From an uncultured Veillonellaceae bacterium (GTDB lineage: Bacteria; Bacillota; Negativicutes; Selenomonadales; Selenomonadaceae), in assembly GCA_900314825.1 (NCBI GenBank), contig OMWS01000003.1:23420-87419 (forward strand): a stretch of 64,000 nt of DNA, given 5' to 3'. Positions within the stretch are counted from its first letter, which is position 1, and each line of letters opens with the position of its first letter. The position numbers were made by a program, and so were the translations under genes. The notes below the pieces were generated by a model that was not told the origin of the DNA, ran no database searches, and saw nothing but the letters and a program-made list of their open reading frames with translations. This document shows positions 26,618 through 34,616 of this stretch, one piece after another.

Positions 26618-27083
26618 CAAAGAAGGGAAGAGCAAACCACCAGAGGCTCGGAGTCCTGGAGGGCGATGATTCTGGAAGGTGCCTGCCGAAACAGGCTCTC
26701 TTCAAATCTATCGGAAAGGATGTGGATTGTTCTGCAGAAACACTTCACCATTCTTTCGCGTCCCTTTGAGACCTAGATGCAGCGGTGAAGAAAAACACAA
26801 GCCAGCGAGGCACAGTGAGATGATACGATGATGGCTCAGGGCTATCGCCGGTCGTACTCGAAGCTATCTGGCAGGTTACGTAAGACGCATCGAGCTCAAA
26901 GAAACGAAGAATGTCCAGCCGTTTTTCACCATCTATGGTTTCTAGAACCACGTCGCCACGTTCCGGCGCTGCTCGAGAGGCTTCGGGACAGACAAGAGAA
27001 TACGAGGTATCCGACTATATGTTGATAGTCACGACGTAACGCCCCTGCAGGAATCTGCGGGGGCGTTGCTGTGTTTGGTTTTT
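26618..27083 (+). ncRNA. Candidate structured non-coding RNA (about 465 nt), family unassigned
   Basis: This 680-bp gap between comF and ilvB has no convincing ORF but has a promoter at 26583 and a terminator at 27038-27067. Stems seen in between include GAAGAG 26627/CTCTTC 26698, GCCTG 26681/CAGGC 26692, CTTCACC 26743/GGTGAAG 26784, GCCAG 26801/CTGGC 26868, TGTCC 26912/GGACA 26986 and GACTAT 27013/ATAGTC 27025. It lacks the RNase P core, the tmRNA tag and T-arm, and the T-box sequence. In other Firmicutes raiA-motif RNAs occur near comFC, but I cannot confirm that identity. Confidence 0.5.
27038..27082 (+). terminator. Intrinsic terminator of the candidate ncRNA
   Basis: A 13-bp stem, AACGCCCCTGCAG with CTGCGGGGGCGTT, closing a GAAT loop. 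The downstream T-rich stretch begins a few bases later (TTTGGTTTTT), so termination may be incomplete. It lies upstream of a separate ilvB promoter. Confidence 0.75.
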
Positions 27084-27109
27084 AGCCTCTCCTCTTTCAA
27101 AATCTTTGC

Positions 27110-27138
27110 TTGTAACTCTGTATACAATCCGATATAAT
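27110..27138 (+). promoter_or_regulatory. Promoter of ilvBN
   Basis: TTGTAA, a 17-base spacer and a perfect TATAAT. The leader to the ilvB start is only about 50 bases, with no T-box or leader peptide visible. Confidence 0.75.
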
Positions 27139-27198
27139 AGAAGAAATGTGTTTATCAGTATTCAAACCCAGAGGAACAAGGGGGATTTTATTTTGTTG

Positions 27199-28902
27199 AT
27201 GAATGGCGCGCAGGCGGTCTTGGAGAGCCTGAAGAAGGAGGGCGTCGATGTCGTGTTCGGATATCCGGGCGGCGCGGTGCTCACGCTTTACGATGCAGTA
27301 TACCAGATGAATTTCCCGCATGTCCTGACGCGGCATGAGCAGGGCGCCGTGCATGCGGCGGACGGCTATGCGCGCGCGACAGGCAAAGTCGGCGTCGTGT
27401 TCGCTACGTCGGGCCCAGGCGCGGGGAACCTCATCACGGGCATCGCGACGGCGAATATCGATTCCATCCCGCTCGTCTGCATCACGGGACAGGTCGCAAA
27501 TCCTTATATCGGAAAGGATTCGTTCCAGGAGGCGGACATCGTCGGCATCACGACGCCGATCACGAAGCACAATTACCTCGTGAAAGACGTGAACGACCTG
27601 CCGCGCATTCTCAAAGAAGCGTTCTTCATCGCGCGCACGGGCCGCCCCGGCCCGGTCGTCATCGACGTGGCGAAAGACGTGTTCGATACGAAATTCGACT
27701 ACAAATATCCGGAAGACGTCACGCTGAAAGGCTACACGGGCGATTATCCGACCGATGAGAAGAAGGTCGATGAGGTCGTGCGCCTCCTCGATGCGGCGGA
27801 ACAGCCGCTGATCTTCGTCGGCGGCGGCGTGACGCTGTCCGATACGGCGGAGCTCGTGCGGAAGCTCCAGTCCGGCCTCGGCGCACCAGCCGTCTCGACG
27901 CTCATGGGCCTCGGCTGCCTCGCGGCCGGCACGGAAGGCTACTTGGGCTTTGCTGGCATGCATGGCGCGTATGCGTCGAACATGGCGATCCAGCAGTGCG
28001 ACCTGCTCCTCTGCCTCGGCATGCGCTTCAGCGACCGCGTGACGGGCAAGGTCGCGGAGTTTGCGCCGCACGCGAAAATCGTCCATTTCGAAATCGATGC
28101 GGCGGAAGTCAACAAGAACGTGCCGGCCGACCTCTGCGTGCCGGGCGACTTGCGTGCGTCGCTGCCGCTCCTTTTGCAAAAGCTCGAAGCGTCGCCGACG
28201 GACTACCGCGAGCAGTTCCAGTCGTGGCTGCGCCATGTCACGGCGCTTGCCGACGCGCATCCATTCTCGTACGAGCCGCCAAAAAGTGCGGAGGATGTCA
28301 TCCGTCCCGAAGCGCTGATTGCGAAGGTCAGCGAGCTCGCGCCGGACGACACGATCGCCGTCACGGACGTCGGCCAGCACCAGATGTGGGCGGCACAATT
28401 TTATGAAGCGAAGAAACCGCGCCATTTCCTCACGTCGGGCGGCCTCGGCACGATGGGCTTTGGCCTGCCGGCCGCGCTCGGCGCGAAAGTCGGGAAGCCC
28501 GAGCAGCCCGTCATCCTTTTCACGGGCGACGGCAGCATCATGATGAACTGCCAGGAATTTGCGACGCTCGCGGACAATGACATTGACGTCAAAGTCATCG
28601 TTGTGCACAATTTCATCCTCGGCATGGTCGGCCAGTGGCAGCGTCTCTTTTACAACCACCACTACGCGCAGTCGGAGCTCAAGGGCAAGACGGATTTCGT
28701 GAAGCTCGCGGAGTCCATGGGCTGCAAGGGCTACCGCCTGACGAAGGCGGGCGAGCTTGAGACGAAGCTGCCGGAGATCCTCAAGGAAAAAGGCACGACG
28801 CTCATCGACGTCTATGTGCCGGAAGAAGAAGACGTCCTGCCGATGGTGCCGGGCGGCAAGCGCCTCGACCAGATGGTGCTCGGGAAAGGAGTTCGGAAAT
28901 GA
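27199..28902 (+). CDS. ilvB: Acetolactate synthase, large subunit
   Basis: A 567-residue ThDP enzyme. The N-terminal domain has VFGYPGGAVLTLYD and the catalytic Glu in HEQGAVHAADGYARATG. The central FAD-binding domain includes VGGGVTLSD. The C-terminal ThDP/Mg motif is GDGSIMMNCQEFATLADND. It condenses two pyruvates to acetolactate, or pyruvate with 2-oxobutyrate, for Val/Leu/Ile. The start could be ATG 27199 or in-frame TTG at 27193/27196; AAGGGGG at 27179 is spaced better for TTG. It overlaps ilvN by four bases. Confidence 0.95.
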   Translation: MNGAQAVLESLKKEGVDVVFGYPGGAVLTLYDAVYQMNFPHVLTRHEQGAVHAADGYARATGKVGVVFATSGPGAGNLITGIATANIDSIPLVCITGQVANPYIGKDSFQEADIVGITTPITKHNYLVKDVNDLPRILKEAFFIARTGRPGPVVIDVAKDVFDTKFDYKYPEDVTLKGYTGDYPTDEKKVDEVVRLLDAAEQPLIFVGGGVTLSDTAELVRKLQSGLGAPAVSTLMGLGCLAAGTEGYLGFAGMHGAYASNMAIQQCDLLLCLGMRFSDRVTGKVAEFAPHAKIVHFEIDAAEVNKNVPADLCVPGDLRASLPLLLQKLEASPTDYREQFQSWLRHVTALADAHPFSYEPPKSAEDVIRPEALIAKVSELAPDDTIAVTDVGQHQMWAAQFYEAKKPRHFLTSGGLGTMGFGLPAALGAKVGKPEQPVILFTGDGSIMMNCQEFATLADNDIDVKVIVVHNFILGMVGQWQRLFYNHHYAQSELKGKTDFVKLAESMGCKGYRLTKAGELETKLPEILKEKGTTLIDVYVPEEEDVLPMVPGGKRLDQMVLGKGVRK

Positions 28903-29399
28903 AAAAATATCTGCTGGCCGTCCTCGTCGACAACAAGCCGGGCGTCCTCACGCACGTCGCCGGCCTCATCAGCCGCCGCGCCTTCAACATCGAGAGCATT
29001 TCCGCCGGCTACACGGAAGAGCCTGACGTCACGCGCATCAACATCGTCGTCTCCGTCGAGGACAAGCAGGAGCTCTCGCAGGTCGTGAACCAGCTCGGCA
29101 AGCTCATCGACGTCATCAAGATCGTGAACCTCACGCTCGAGGACTCCATCGAGCGCGAGCTCGTGCTGATCAAAGTGCAAGCGTCGAAGGAATCGCGTGC
29201 CGACATCATCAACGTCGTGAACATCTTCCGCGCGAACATCGTCGATGTGAACCCCGACGACATCGTCATCGAGCTCACGGGCGGCGAGAGCAAGATCGAC
29301 GCGCTCTGCGAGGTGCTGAAAGAATACGGCATCATCGAGATCGCGCGCACGGGCGCCATCGCCATCTCGCGCGGCCCCGTGCCGGTCAAGGCGATGTGA
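28899..29399 (+). CDS. ilvN: Acetolactate synthase, small (regulatory) subunit
   Basis: A 166-residue regulatory subunit of normal length. The N-terminal ACT domain starts LAVLVDNKPGVLTHVAGLISRRAFNIES, quoted here as its DNKPGVLTHVAGL core, and the C-terminal ALS_ss_C domain has SRADIINVVNIFRANIVDV and a closing RTGAIAISRG. It binds valine and gives feedback inhibition of IlvB. The ATGA overlap with ilvB couples the two. No further ilv or leu gene follows in the window; the next gene belongs to another operon. Confidence 0.95.
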   Translation: MKKYLLAVLVDNKPGVLTHVAGLISRRAFNIESISAGYTEEPDVTRINIVVSVEDKQELSQVVNQLGKLIDVIKIVNLTLEDSIERELVLIKVQASKESRADIINVVNIFRANIVDVNPDDIVIELTGGESKIDALCEVLKEYGIIEIARTGAIAISRGPVPVKAM

Positions 29400-29460
29400 C
29401 GCAGGCGTTCTCCAGGCCGTTTTGAGAATCGTATGCGCATAGAAAGAAGGTACATTCTCA

Positions 29461-29489
29461 TTGACAGTCCCATGCGCGTTTGTTATAAT
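29461..29489 (+). promoter_or_regulatory. Consensus promoter of the metal-ATPase operon
   Basis: A perfect TTGACA, a 17-base spacer and a perfect TATAAT, expected to be very strong unless repressed. Transcription should start near 29496, exactly where a palindrome begins. Confidence 0.85.
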
Positions 29490-29495
29490 ATGAAA

Positions 29496-29520
29496 CGGAA
29501 TGATAGTAACTATCGTTCCG
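29496..29520 (+). promoter_or_regulatory. Palindrome at the transcription start (possible operator)
   Basis: CGGAATGATAG and CTATCGTTCCG pair over 11 positions (one G-T) around TAA. It overlaps the predicted start point, a usual place for a repressor operator. A second hairpin, GGAAGCCC/GGGCTTCC, follows at 29534-29565. Confidence 0.55.
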
Positions 29521-29597
29521 CACTTTTGTGTCGGGAAGCCCGGTCCCTTTGTGGGCTGGGCTTCCTGTCATTATGATGGTCAGAGGAGGGAATCCAT

Positions 29598-29801
29598 ATG
29601 TTCCAGAAAACCGATTTTTGGATCGGCCTCGCCGTTGGCGCCGTCGCCGGCATCTTCGGCTACCGCTTCATGCAGGAACGCGAGCAGCAGCTCGCCGCCC
29701 TGCAGCCGGCAGCCCCGACGGCCGAGCTTCCGCTCGCTGAACTCCAGCGCCAGAAGGAAGAGCTCGAGGACCTGATCGCAGCACAGGAAGCGAAGAAATA
29801 A
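29598..29801 (+). CDS. Small membrane-anchored coiled-coil protein
   Basis: A 67-residue protein of unknown function. One membrane helix (about residues 7-24, rich in Gly/Ala) is followed by a Gln/Glu/Leu-rich tail (LPLAELQRQKEELEDLIAAQ) likely to be a short coiled coil. GAGGAGGG lies nine bases before the ATG. It is the first gene after the consensus promoter and is followed by an intrinsic terminator, so it may be made in excess over the HMA-like and ATPase genes downstream. It may be an accessory or assembly factor for them; this is inferred from position. Confidence 0.65.
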   Translation: MFQKTDFWIGLAVGAVAGIFGYRFMQEREQQLAALQPAAPTAELPLAELQRQKEELEDLIAAQEAKK

Positions 29802-29824
29802 TTCGTGACACCTGTCTGTAGACG

Positions 29825-29855
29825 GAAGAGAGGGTGTCGAGCCCTCTCTTTTTTC
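29825..29855 (+). terminator. Intrinsic terminator inside the metal-ATPase operon
   Basis: AAGAGAGGG/CCCTCTCTT stem with a seven-base loop and a T6 tail. It lies 24 bases after the small membrane protein gene and 15 bases before the next start, so it should reduce downstream transcription. Confidence 0.75.
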
Positions 29856-29869
29856 GAGGTGAATTGATA

Positions 29870-30169
29870 ATGAATATTATGAGCACTTTACAGATCCCGA
29901 CGACGAAGCTCGACCTCTTCATCCGTTCCGTCGAGATCTCGTCCTACCTCCCGGGACGCGTGAGGCTCTATACGAAACAGCTCGTGGGAAACCCCGCGCT
30001 CGAAGTCGAGGTGCAGGCGCAGCTCGGCGCGTTCCCCGAGATCACGAGCGTCGAGACGAGCACGGTCACAGGTTCCATCCTCATCAAATACGCGCCGGAG
30101 GTCTTGCGCAAAAACGCAGAGCTCCGCAAGGTCGAAGAATATATCATGACACATGCAAAGAGGAGATGA
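29870..30169 (+). CDS. HMA-like domain protein, ATPase-associated
   Basis: A 99-residue protein resembling the HMA2 family: a beta-alpha-beta fold with LPGRVRLYTKQLVGNPALEV (residues about 26-45), then ITSVETSTVTGSILIKYAPE (about 56-75). It lacks the CxxC metal site of true heavy-metal-associated domains. The start at 29870 is chosen for its GAGGTG site; upstream in-frame codons cross the terminator stem. The next gene carries a second copy of this fold and then the P-type ATPase. It probably works with the ATPase, but metal binding through CxxC is excluded. Confidence 0.72.
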   Translation: MNIMSTLQIPTTKLDLFIRSVEISSYLPGRVRLYTKQLVGNPALEVEVQAQLGAFPEITSVETSTVTGSILIKYAPEVLRKNAELRKVEEYIMTHAKRR

Positions 30170-30173
30170 CGAG

Positions 30174-30857
30174 ATGTCCTACGTATCTGGTTTCATGATG
30201 GGTGCGGCCATCGGCAAGAGCATCCACCAGATGATGTTCGGCAGAGGCGCAAAGCAGGCGGTGCCGCGCTTCCAGAATCCTGTGCCGCATGCAACGGCAG
30301 GGATTCGTACCGCTGGCGCACGCGTGCAACAATTCGGTACGCAAGCTGCGGCGGCACTGCACCTCACGGCAGGCTTCACCTGCGCGAGCAAATTGCCGGG
30401 GCGCCGCCGCTATCGGGCGGCGATGTCCCGGGAGCTCGCGGCGTTGCTGGAAAGCAAGCTCTCGCAGCTCGCGTTTCTCACGGGCGTCGAGGTCAGTTCC
30501 GTGACAGGCAGTATGCTCTTCACATACAATCCTGCCGACGAGGCGAAAATGGACGTGCTCGCGGACTTCCTGGAAGACAGCATCTTCCGCCGGGAGTGGC
30601 GGCAAAAGGTCGCGGATGTGGCAGAACCCCTTGAGGCGCATGCCGGCGCGCTGACGAAGAGCGTGCGCGGCACGGTGCGCGATTTTTCCAAGTGGGTGCG
30701 CCACGCGACGAATGGCTGGCTCGACATCAGCTCGGCCGCGTTCCTCATCTTCCTGCTGCGCGGCCTCCGAAAGATGATCTTGATGAAGCAGTATCCGTCC
30801 GGCTCGCAGATGCTCTGGTGGGCCGTTTCGCTCATGAGAGGATGGCGGACTGTATGA
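30174..30857 (+). CDS. HMA-like/membrane protein partner of the P-type ATPase
   Basis: A 227-residue protein. The N-terminal Gly/Met-rich segment (VSGFMMGAAIGKSIHQMMFG) may be a membrane or hairpin region. The middle contains an HMA2-like fold (LPGRRRYRAAM... SVTGSMLFTYNPAD, about residues 74-125). A C-terminal membrane helix (DISSAAFLIFLLRGLRKMIL, about 183-202) follows an amphipathic stretch. The start at 30174 follows AGAGGAG; an in-frame GTG/ATG seven codons earlier overlaps the preceding gene. It overlaps the ATPase by four bases. Its function is unknown beyond the association. Confidence 0.7.
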   Translation: MSYVSGFMMGAAIGKSIHQMMFGRGAKQAVPRFQNPVPHATAGIRTAGARVQQFGTQAAAALHLTAGFTCASKLPGRRRYRAAMSRELAALLESKLSQLAFLTGVEVSSVTGSMLFTYNPADEAKMDVLADFLEDSIFRREWRQKVADVAEPLEAHAGALTKSVRGTVRDFSKWVRHATNGWLDISSAAFLIFLLRGLRKMILMKQYPSGSQMLWWAVSLMRGWRTV

Positions 30858-32956
30858 TGTACGGGCGTTTGAATTACCTCCTTCCCGTCGCGCTTCCCCG
30901 GGAGAAGCGCGCAGAGCTCGCGGCGGTCATCCGCCGGTATCCTTCCGTCAAGGCCGTGCTCGTCGATGAAAAGCAGATCCGCCTCTGGTATGTCGGCACG
31001 CTGCCGGCCCAGGAAATCCAGCAGCTCGCGATTGCAGCTGTGCGCGAGGCGAAAGAGGCGGCCATCACGCCGGCCGAGCGCCTCGCCGAGTATCGCCGCG
31101 ACGCGCTCGTGTCGCTCGCGGGCTTTGCCGCCGTGCAGATCCTGCGCAAGACATCGCCGGAACTCTTTGCCGCGACGAAGATCGCGCGGAGCCTCCTGAC
31201 CGTCTTCCTCGCGCGCAAATTCATTGTGAACGGCATCAAGGGGCCTTTGAATGACCGACAGCTCAACGCCGATACGCTGACAGCGACGGCGGTCATCGCG
31301 TCCGTGCTCGCGGGCAAGCCCGAGTCGAGCCTCACGCTCCTCACGCTCTCGAATGGTGCGGAGATGCTGACGAGCTACGCCGCCGAGCGCGCGCGCACGC
31401 AGATCTCCGGCCTCTTGTCGCTCGACCAACGCTATGTCTGGCGCGTCGAGAACGGCGTCGAGCGGAAGATCCCGGTGGAAGAGGTGCATGCGGGCGACAC
31501 GATCGCAGCGCATACGGGCGAAAAGATCGTCATCGACGGACGCGTGCTCGCAGGCTCGGCCGCCGTGAACCAGGCGTCGATCACGGGCGAGTCGAATCCT
31601 GCCATGAAGCACAAGGATTCGCCCGTCTACGCGGGCTCGGTCGTCGAGGCCGGCGAGCTCGTCATCGAGGTCGAAAAAGTCGGCAAGGACACGAGCCTCG
31701 CGCACATCGTCCATCTCGTCGAGGAAGCGCAGAACCGCAAGGCGCCCGTGCAGAATTTCGCCGACCAGATGGCGAACTTCCTCGTGCCCGTGTCGTTCCT
31801 CGGCGCGGCCATCGTCTACGGCGCGACGCGCGATTGGCAGCGCGTGCTGAATCTTCTCTTCATTGATTTCTCCTGCGGCCTGAAGCTTTCGACGGCTACG
31901 GCCATCTCGGCGGCCATCAGCGCGGCCGCGAAGCGCGGCATCCTCGTCAAAGGCGGCAACTACATCGAAGCGCTTGCCGAGACGGATACCGTCGTGCTCG
32001 ACAAGACGGGCACGCTGACCGTCGGCATCCCGCAGATCTCGTTCACGCGCATGGCGAAAGGCGTTGATGAGAAAGAAATGATCTTGCTCGCGGCCTCCGC
32101 GGAGCAGCATTCCGTCCATCCGCTCGCCGTCGCCATCCAAAAATATGTGAAAGAACACGAGTGGACGACGCCGCAGCACATCGACAGCAAGACGATCATC
32201 GCGCGCGGCATGCTCGCGGAAGTGCCGGATTTTGACGTCTATAAAGGCGGCACGATCCGCGTCGGCAGCAAGAAATTCCTCGCCGAAAACGGCGTACAGG
32301 ACACAGGAGGCATCGTCGACAGCAGCCTCGACGGGAAAAATCTCCTCTACGTCGCGCGTGACAACGAACTCCTTGGTGTCATCGGCATCGAGGATCCGAT
32401 CCGCCCGGCGATGAAGAAGACGCTGAACCAGATGCGCCGCTACGGCATCGACGAGATCGTCATGCTGACGGGCGACAGCAAGGCCGTCGCCGAGCGCGTC
32501 GCGCAGGACATGGACATCGACGCCTACCACGCGGAGATCCTGCCGGAGGACAAATCCGACTACGTGAACAAGCTGAAGCAGCGCGGCACGGTCATGATGG
32601 TCGGCGACGGCATCAACGATGCGCCGGCGCTCGCGTTTGCCGACGTCGGCGTCTCCCTCGGTGGCCGCCAGACGGACATCGCGGCGGAGTCGTCGGCTGT
32701 CACGATCCATGGCGAAGACCCGGCGCGCCTCATGGAGGCGCTCGCGCTCGGCCGCCGCACGATGCGCCTCGTGCACCAGAATTTCATGGCGACGATCCTC
32801 GTCAACAGCGCGGCGATGCTCCTCGGCGCGCTCGGCCGCATCAGCCCGCTCTACGCCGCCGTCATCCACAATACGGCGACGCTCGCCGTCGTGCTGAACA
32901 GCTGCCGCATCCTGAAGACGGCGCAGCCCGGCATGTTTTCCGTGCGCCGCAGATGA
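30854..32956 (+). CDS. P1B-like heavy-metal P-type ATPase with altered CPC motif
   Basis: A 700-residue transporting ATPase. It has an N-terminal HMA-like segment without CxxC, an actuator domain with ASITGESNPA, the phosphorylated Asp383 in DKTGTLTVG, a nucleotide-domain HP site (SVHPLAVAI), MLTGDSKAVAERVA, and the hinge VGDGINDAPALAFADVG. The membrane metal site that is normally CPC or SPC reads FSCGLKLSTA (Ser340-Cys341-Gly342), so the conserved proline is missing. The transported ion cannot be predicted. It is coupled to the HMA-like membrane protein by an ATGA overlap. Efflux is the usual role for this class. Confidence 0.88.
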   Translation: MMYGRLNYLLPVALPREKRAELAAVIRRYPSVKAVLVDEKQIRLWYVGTLPAQEIQQLAIAAVREAKEAAITPAERLAEYRRDALVSLAGFAAVQILRKTSPELFAATKIARSLLTVFLARKFIVNGIKGPLNDRQLNADTLTATAVIASVLAGKPESSLTLLTLSNGAEMLTSYAAERARTQISGLLSLDQRYVWRVENGVERKIPVEEVHAGDTIAAHTGEKIVIDGRVLAGSAAVNQASITGESNPAMKHKDSPVYAGSVVEAGELVIEVEKVGKDTSLAHIVHLVEEAQNRKAPVQNFADQMANFLVPVSFLGAAIVYGATRDWQRVLNLLFIDFSCGLKLSTATAISAAISAAAKRGILVKGGNYIEALAETDTVVLDKTGTLTVGIPQISFTRMAKGVDEKEMILLAASAEQHSVHPLAVAIQKYVKEHEWTTPQHIDSKTIIARGMLAEVPDFDVYKGGTIRVGSKKFLAENGVQDTGGIVDSSLDGKNLLYVARDNELLGVIGIEDPIRPAMKKTLNQMRRYGIDEIVMLTGDSKAVAERVAQDMDIDAYHAEILPEDKSDYVNKLKQRGTVMMVGDGINDAPALAFADVGVSLGGRQTDIAAESSAVTIHGEDPARLMEALALGRRTMRLVHQNFMATILVNSAAMLLGALGRISPLYAAVIHNTATLAVVLNSCRILKTAQPGMFSVRRR

Positions 32957-33010
32957 AATGGAATTTCAGCAATCCCTAACAAGGAATTTCGCAAAACGCG
33001 TCGAATACCA

Positions 33011-33036
33011 TAAAAGATAACAGAGATTCCGAGACA
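33011..33036 (+). promoter_or_regulatory. Possible sigma-28-type flagellar promoter
   Basis: TAAA, a 14-base spacer and CCGAGACA, near the flagellar sigma consensus (TAAA-N15-GCCGATAA) but imperfect. It lies about 30 bases upstream of the yvyF-like gene. Confidence 0.3.
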
Positions 33037-33066
33037 TGAGGACATGAGATTGAAGGAGTGTCTTTT

Positions 33067-33579
33067 ATGGCAGCAAAAATGAAAAATTGCCCGTCGTGCG
33101 GGCGCATCTTCGTCCCGATGAACGCGACGCAGAAGCTTTGCCCCGATTGCATGGACAAGCTTCGCGAGAAGGAGCACGAGGTCGTCGAGTACGTGCGCGA
33201 CCATCCGAAAGTCAAGATCGCGGAGCTCATCGAGGCGACAGGCGCGTCGGAGAACATGATCAAGCGCATGATCCGCGAAGGTCGCTTCGTCCAGACGGGC
33301 GTCGAGATGACGTATCCGTGCGAGAAGTGCGGCGCGCCGATCACGACGGGCAAGCTCTGCCCGAAATGCGCGGGCGCGCTCAAGAAAGATCTCGCGGGCG
33401 CGGCGCAGAAGATCGCGGAGAACCGCGAAAGGAAGCTTGCAGAGCGCCCGTCGTCGTTCCGCTCCGAGCGCACCACGCAGGGCGGAGGAAGTGGCGCGAA
33501 GACCGCCAGCCCGACGGCGTCGAAGCCGAAAAAATATGCCGGCGACGGGCTGTCGCACCGCTATCGCGGCCTGCGGTGA
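33067..33579 (+). CDS. yvyF: YvyF-like flagellar operon protein
   Basis: A 170-residue protein with two zinc-ribbon-like cysteine sets: NCPSCGRIF/LCPDCMDK in the first 35 residues and YPCEKCGAP/LCPKCAG around 84-103. Between them lies a winged-helix-like stretch (VKIAELIEATGASENMIKRMI). This layout is that of the flagellar-operon protein YvyF upstream of flgM. The C-terminus is basic and low-complexity. A regulatory role in late flagellar genes is suggested by the domains, not proven. The start at 33067 has GAAGGAG at suitable spacing. A terminator separates it from flgM. Confidence 0.82.
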   Translation: MAAKMKNCPSCGRIFVPMNATQKLCPDCMDKLREKEHEVVEYVRDHPKVKIAELIEATGASENMIKRMIREGRFVQTGVEMTYPCEKCGAPITTGKLCPKCAGALKKDLAGAAQKIAENRERKLAERPSSFRSERTTQGGGSGAKTASPTASKPKKYAGDGLSHRYRGLR

Positions 33580-33682
33580 ACGCTAAAAACGTTCTTGTCG
33601 TCCGCGAAAGAATAAAAAAGGCAGAAAACGCTCCATTTGCGAGCAATCCAAAGAAAATTGAAGATAATCTCTGATAACGGCG

Positions 33683-33716
33683 AAAAAGCAAGAGTTAAGT
33701 CTCTTGCTTTTTTTTT
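33683..33716 (+). terminator. Intrinsic terminator between yvyF and flgM
   Basis: AAAAAGCAAGAG pairs with CTCTTGCTTTTT around TTAAGT, followed by more T. A strong terminator, so flgM probably has its own promoter or relies on readthrough. Confidence 0.88.
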
Positions 33717-33801
33717 CGATAGGAAAAACAGAAGTCAAGGACGATGTAGAAACAGAAACAAGGACGCATAGAGAAGAACGTATTCCAAGGTGGTGAAGAC
33801 C

Positions 33802-34077
33802 ATGATCATCAATAACAGCATCCAGTCCGTCACGTCGCTCTACGGCGCGGCCCAGCCGTCCCGCGCATACCGCGCGAAGCAGGCAGCGGACGAGGGCATC
33901 CGCGACGAGGTCGAGATCTCGGCAGACGGCCAGAATTTCAGCGAAATGCTCCAGAAGCTCCGCGAGACGCCGGACGTCCGCCAGGACAAAGTCGATTTTT
34001 ACAGCCAGGCCATCGCGGACGGCACGTACCAGGTGTCCTCGGAGAACCTCGCGGCCGCCATGCTCGGACGTATCTGA
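33802..34077 (+). CDS. flgM: Anti-sigma-28 factor FlgM
   Basis: A 91-residue FlgM-like protein. The basic, disordered N-terminus is followed by the conserved DEVEISADGQNFSEMLQKL (about residues 36-54) and C-terminal helices VRQDKVDFYSQAIADGTYQV (about 59-78), which wrap the flagellar sigma factor. It blocks late flagellar transcription until it is exported through the finished hook. The start at 33802 is chosen because AAGGTGG lies eight bases upstream; GTG at 33790 is inside that site. It heads the flgM-flgN-flgN-like-flgK-flgL group. Confidence 0.9.
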   Translation: MIINNSIQSVTSLYGAAQPSRAYRAKQAADEGIRDEVEISADGQNFSEMLQKLRETPDVRQDKVDFYSQAIADGTYQVSSENLAAAMLGRI

Positions 34078-34109
34078 GCAGGCACATGTTTTGAGAGGAG
34101 CAGAAATCC

Positions 34110-34616
34110 ATGACGCAAGCCGGGCTTTCCAGCTGGACGGAGCTCGTCCAGACGCTCAACGAGCTCAACAAGACGTATCGTGACGTCTGTGAGCTGAGCC
34201 GTAAGAAGCACAAGGCGCTCATCGTCATCGACCTCAAGTCCATCGAGGCCATGAACGGGGAAGAGGCACAGCTCACGCAAAAGATCCGAAAGCTCGAAGA
34301 AACGCGGCAGAAACTCTTGATCCGCCTGGCCGTGGAAAACCGGGCGATCAAGAAGGATACGAACATGGCGGATCTTGCAGAAAAGGCTCCGACGCGAGAG
34401 CTACGCATGCTCCTCGAAAAACTCCACCAGGCGCTCGACGCCTCGACGAAGAAAGCCGTGGAGCTCCGCGACAACAACCGCGTGCTCATCGAGGGCGCGC
34501 TCTCGGCCGTGACGTACCATCTGAACCGCCTCGGCGGCTTGCACGTCGAAAATGCCTATGGCAAGGGCGGACAGGAGGTCGTGAGCCATGCCAGCAAGCT
34601 CGAATTTGATGCCTGA
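34110..34616 (+). CDS. flgN: Flagellar export chaperone FlgN
   Basis: A 168-residue, almost wholly helical protein. Long heptad stretches (TELVQTLNELNKTYRDVCEL at about 10-29 and GEEAQLTQKIRKLEETRQKL at about 50-69) match FlgN, the chaperone that keeps hook-associated proteins FlgK and FlgL export-ready. The C-terminal third (RVLIEGALSAVTYHLNRLGG) is the substrate-binding end. AGAGGAG precedes the ATG. The 3' end overlaps the next gene by 29 bases, and flgK and flgL follow, so position and fold agree. Confidence 0.88.
   Translation: MTQAGLSSWTELVQTLNELNKTYRDVCELSRKKHKALIVIDLKSIEAMNGEEAQLTQKIRKLEETRQKLLIRLAVENRAIKKDTNMADLAEKAPTRELRMLLEKLHQALDASTKKAVELRDNNRVLIEGALSAVTYHLNRLGGLHVENAYGKGGQEVVSHASKLEFDA

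Noticed and set aside
26745..26951. A 68-codon minus-strand frame inside the candidate ncRNA
   Set aside because: It has no ribosome site or recognisable motif, and paired segments run across it.
26618..27198. A T-box or leader-peptide attenuator for ilvBN
   Set aside because: No T-box sequence and no run of branched-chain codons was found. ilvB has its own promoter at 27110 after the terminator, so the upstream RNA is a separate unit.
30410..32869. An open frame of 819 codons on the minus strand opposite the P-type ATPase
   Set aside because: It is the antisense of a clear ATPase gene in GC-rich DNA; its protein is Arg/Asp/Val-rich with no family motif and has no ribosome site.
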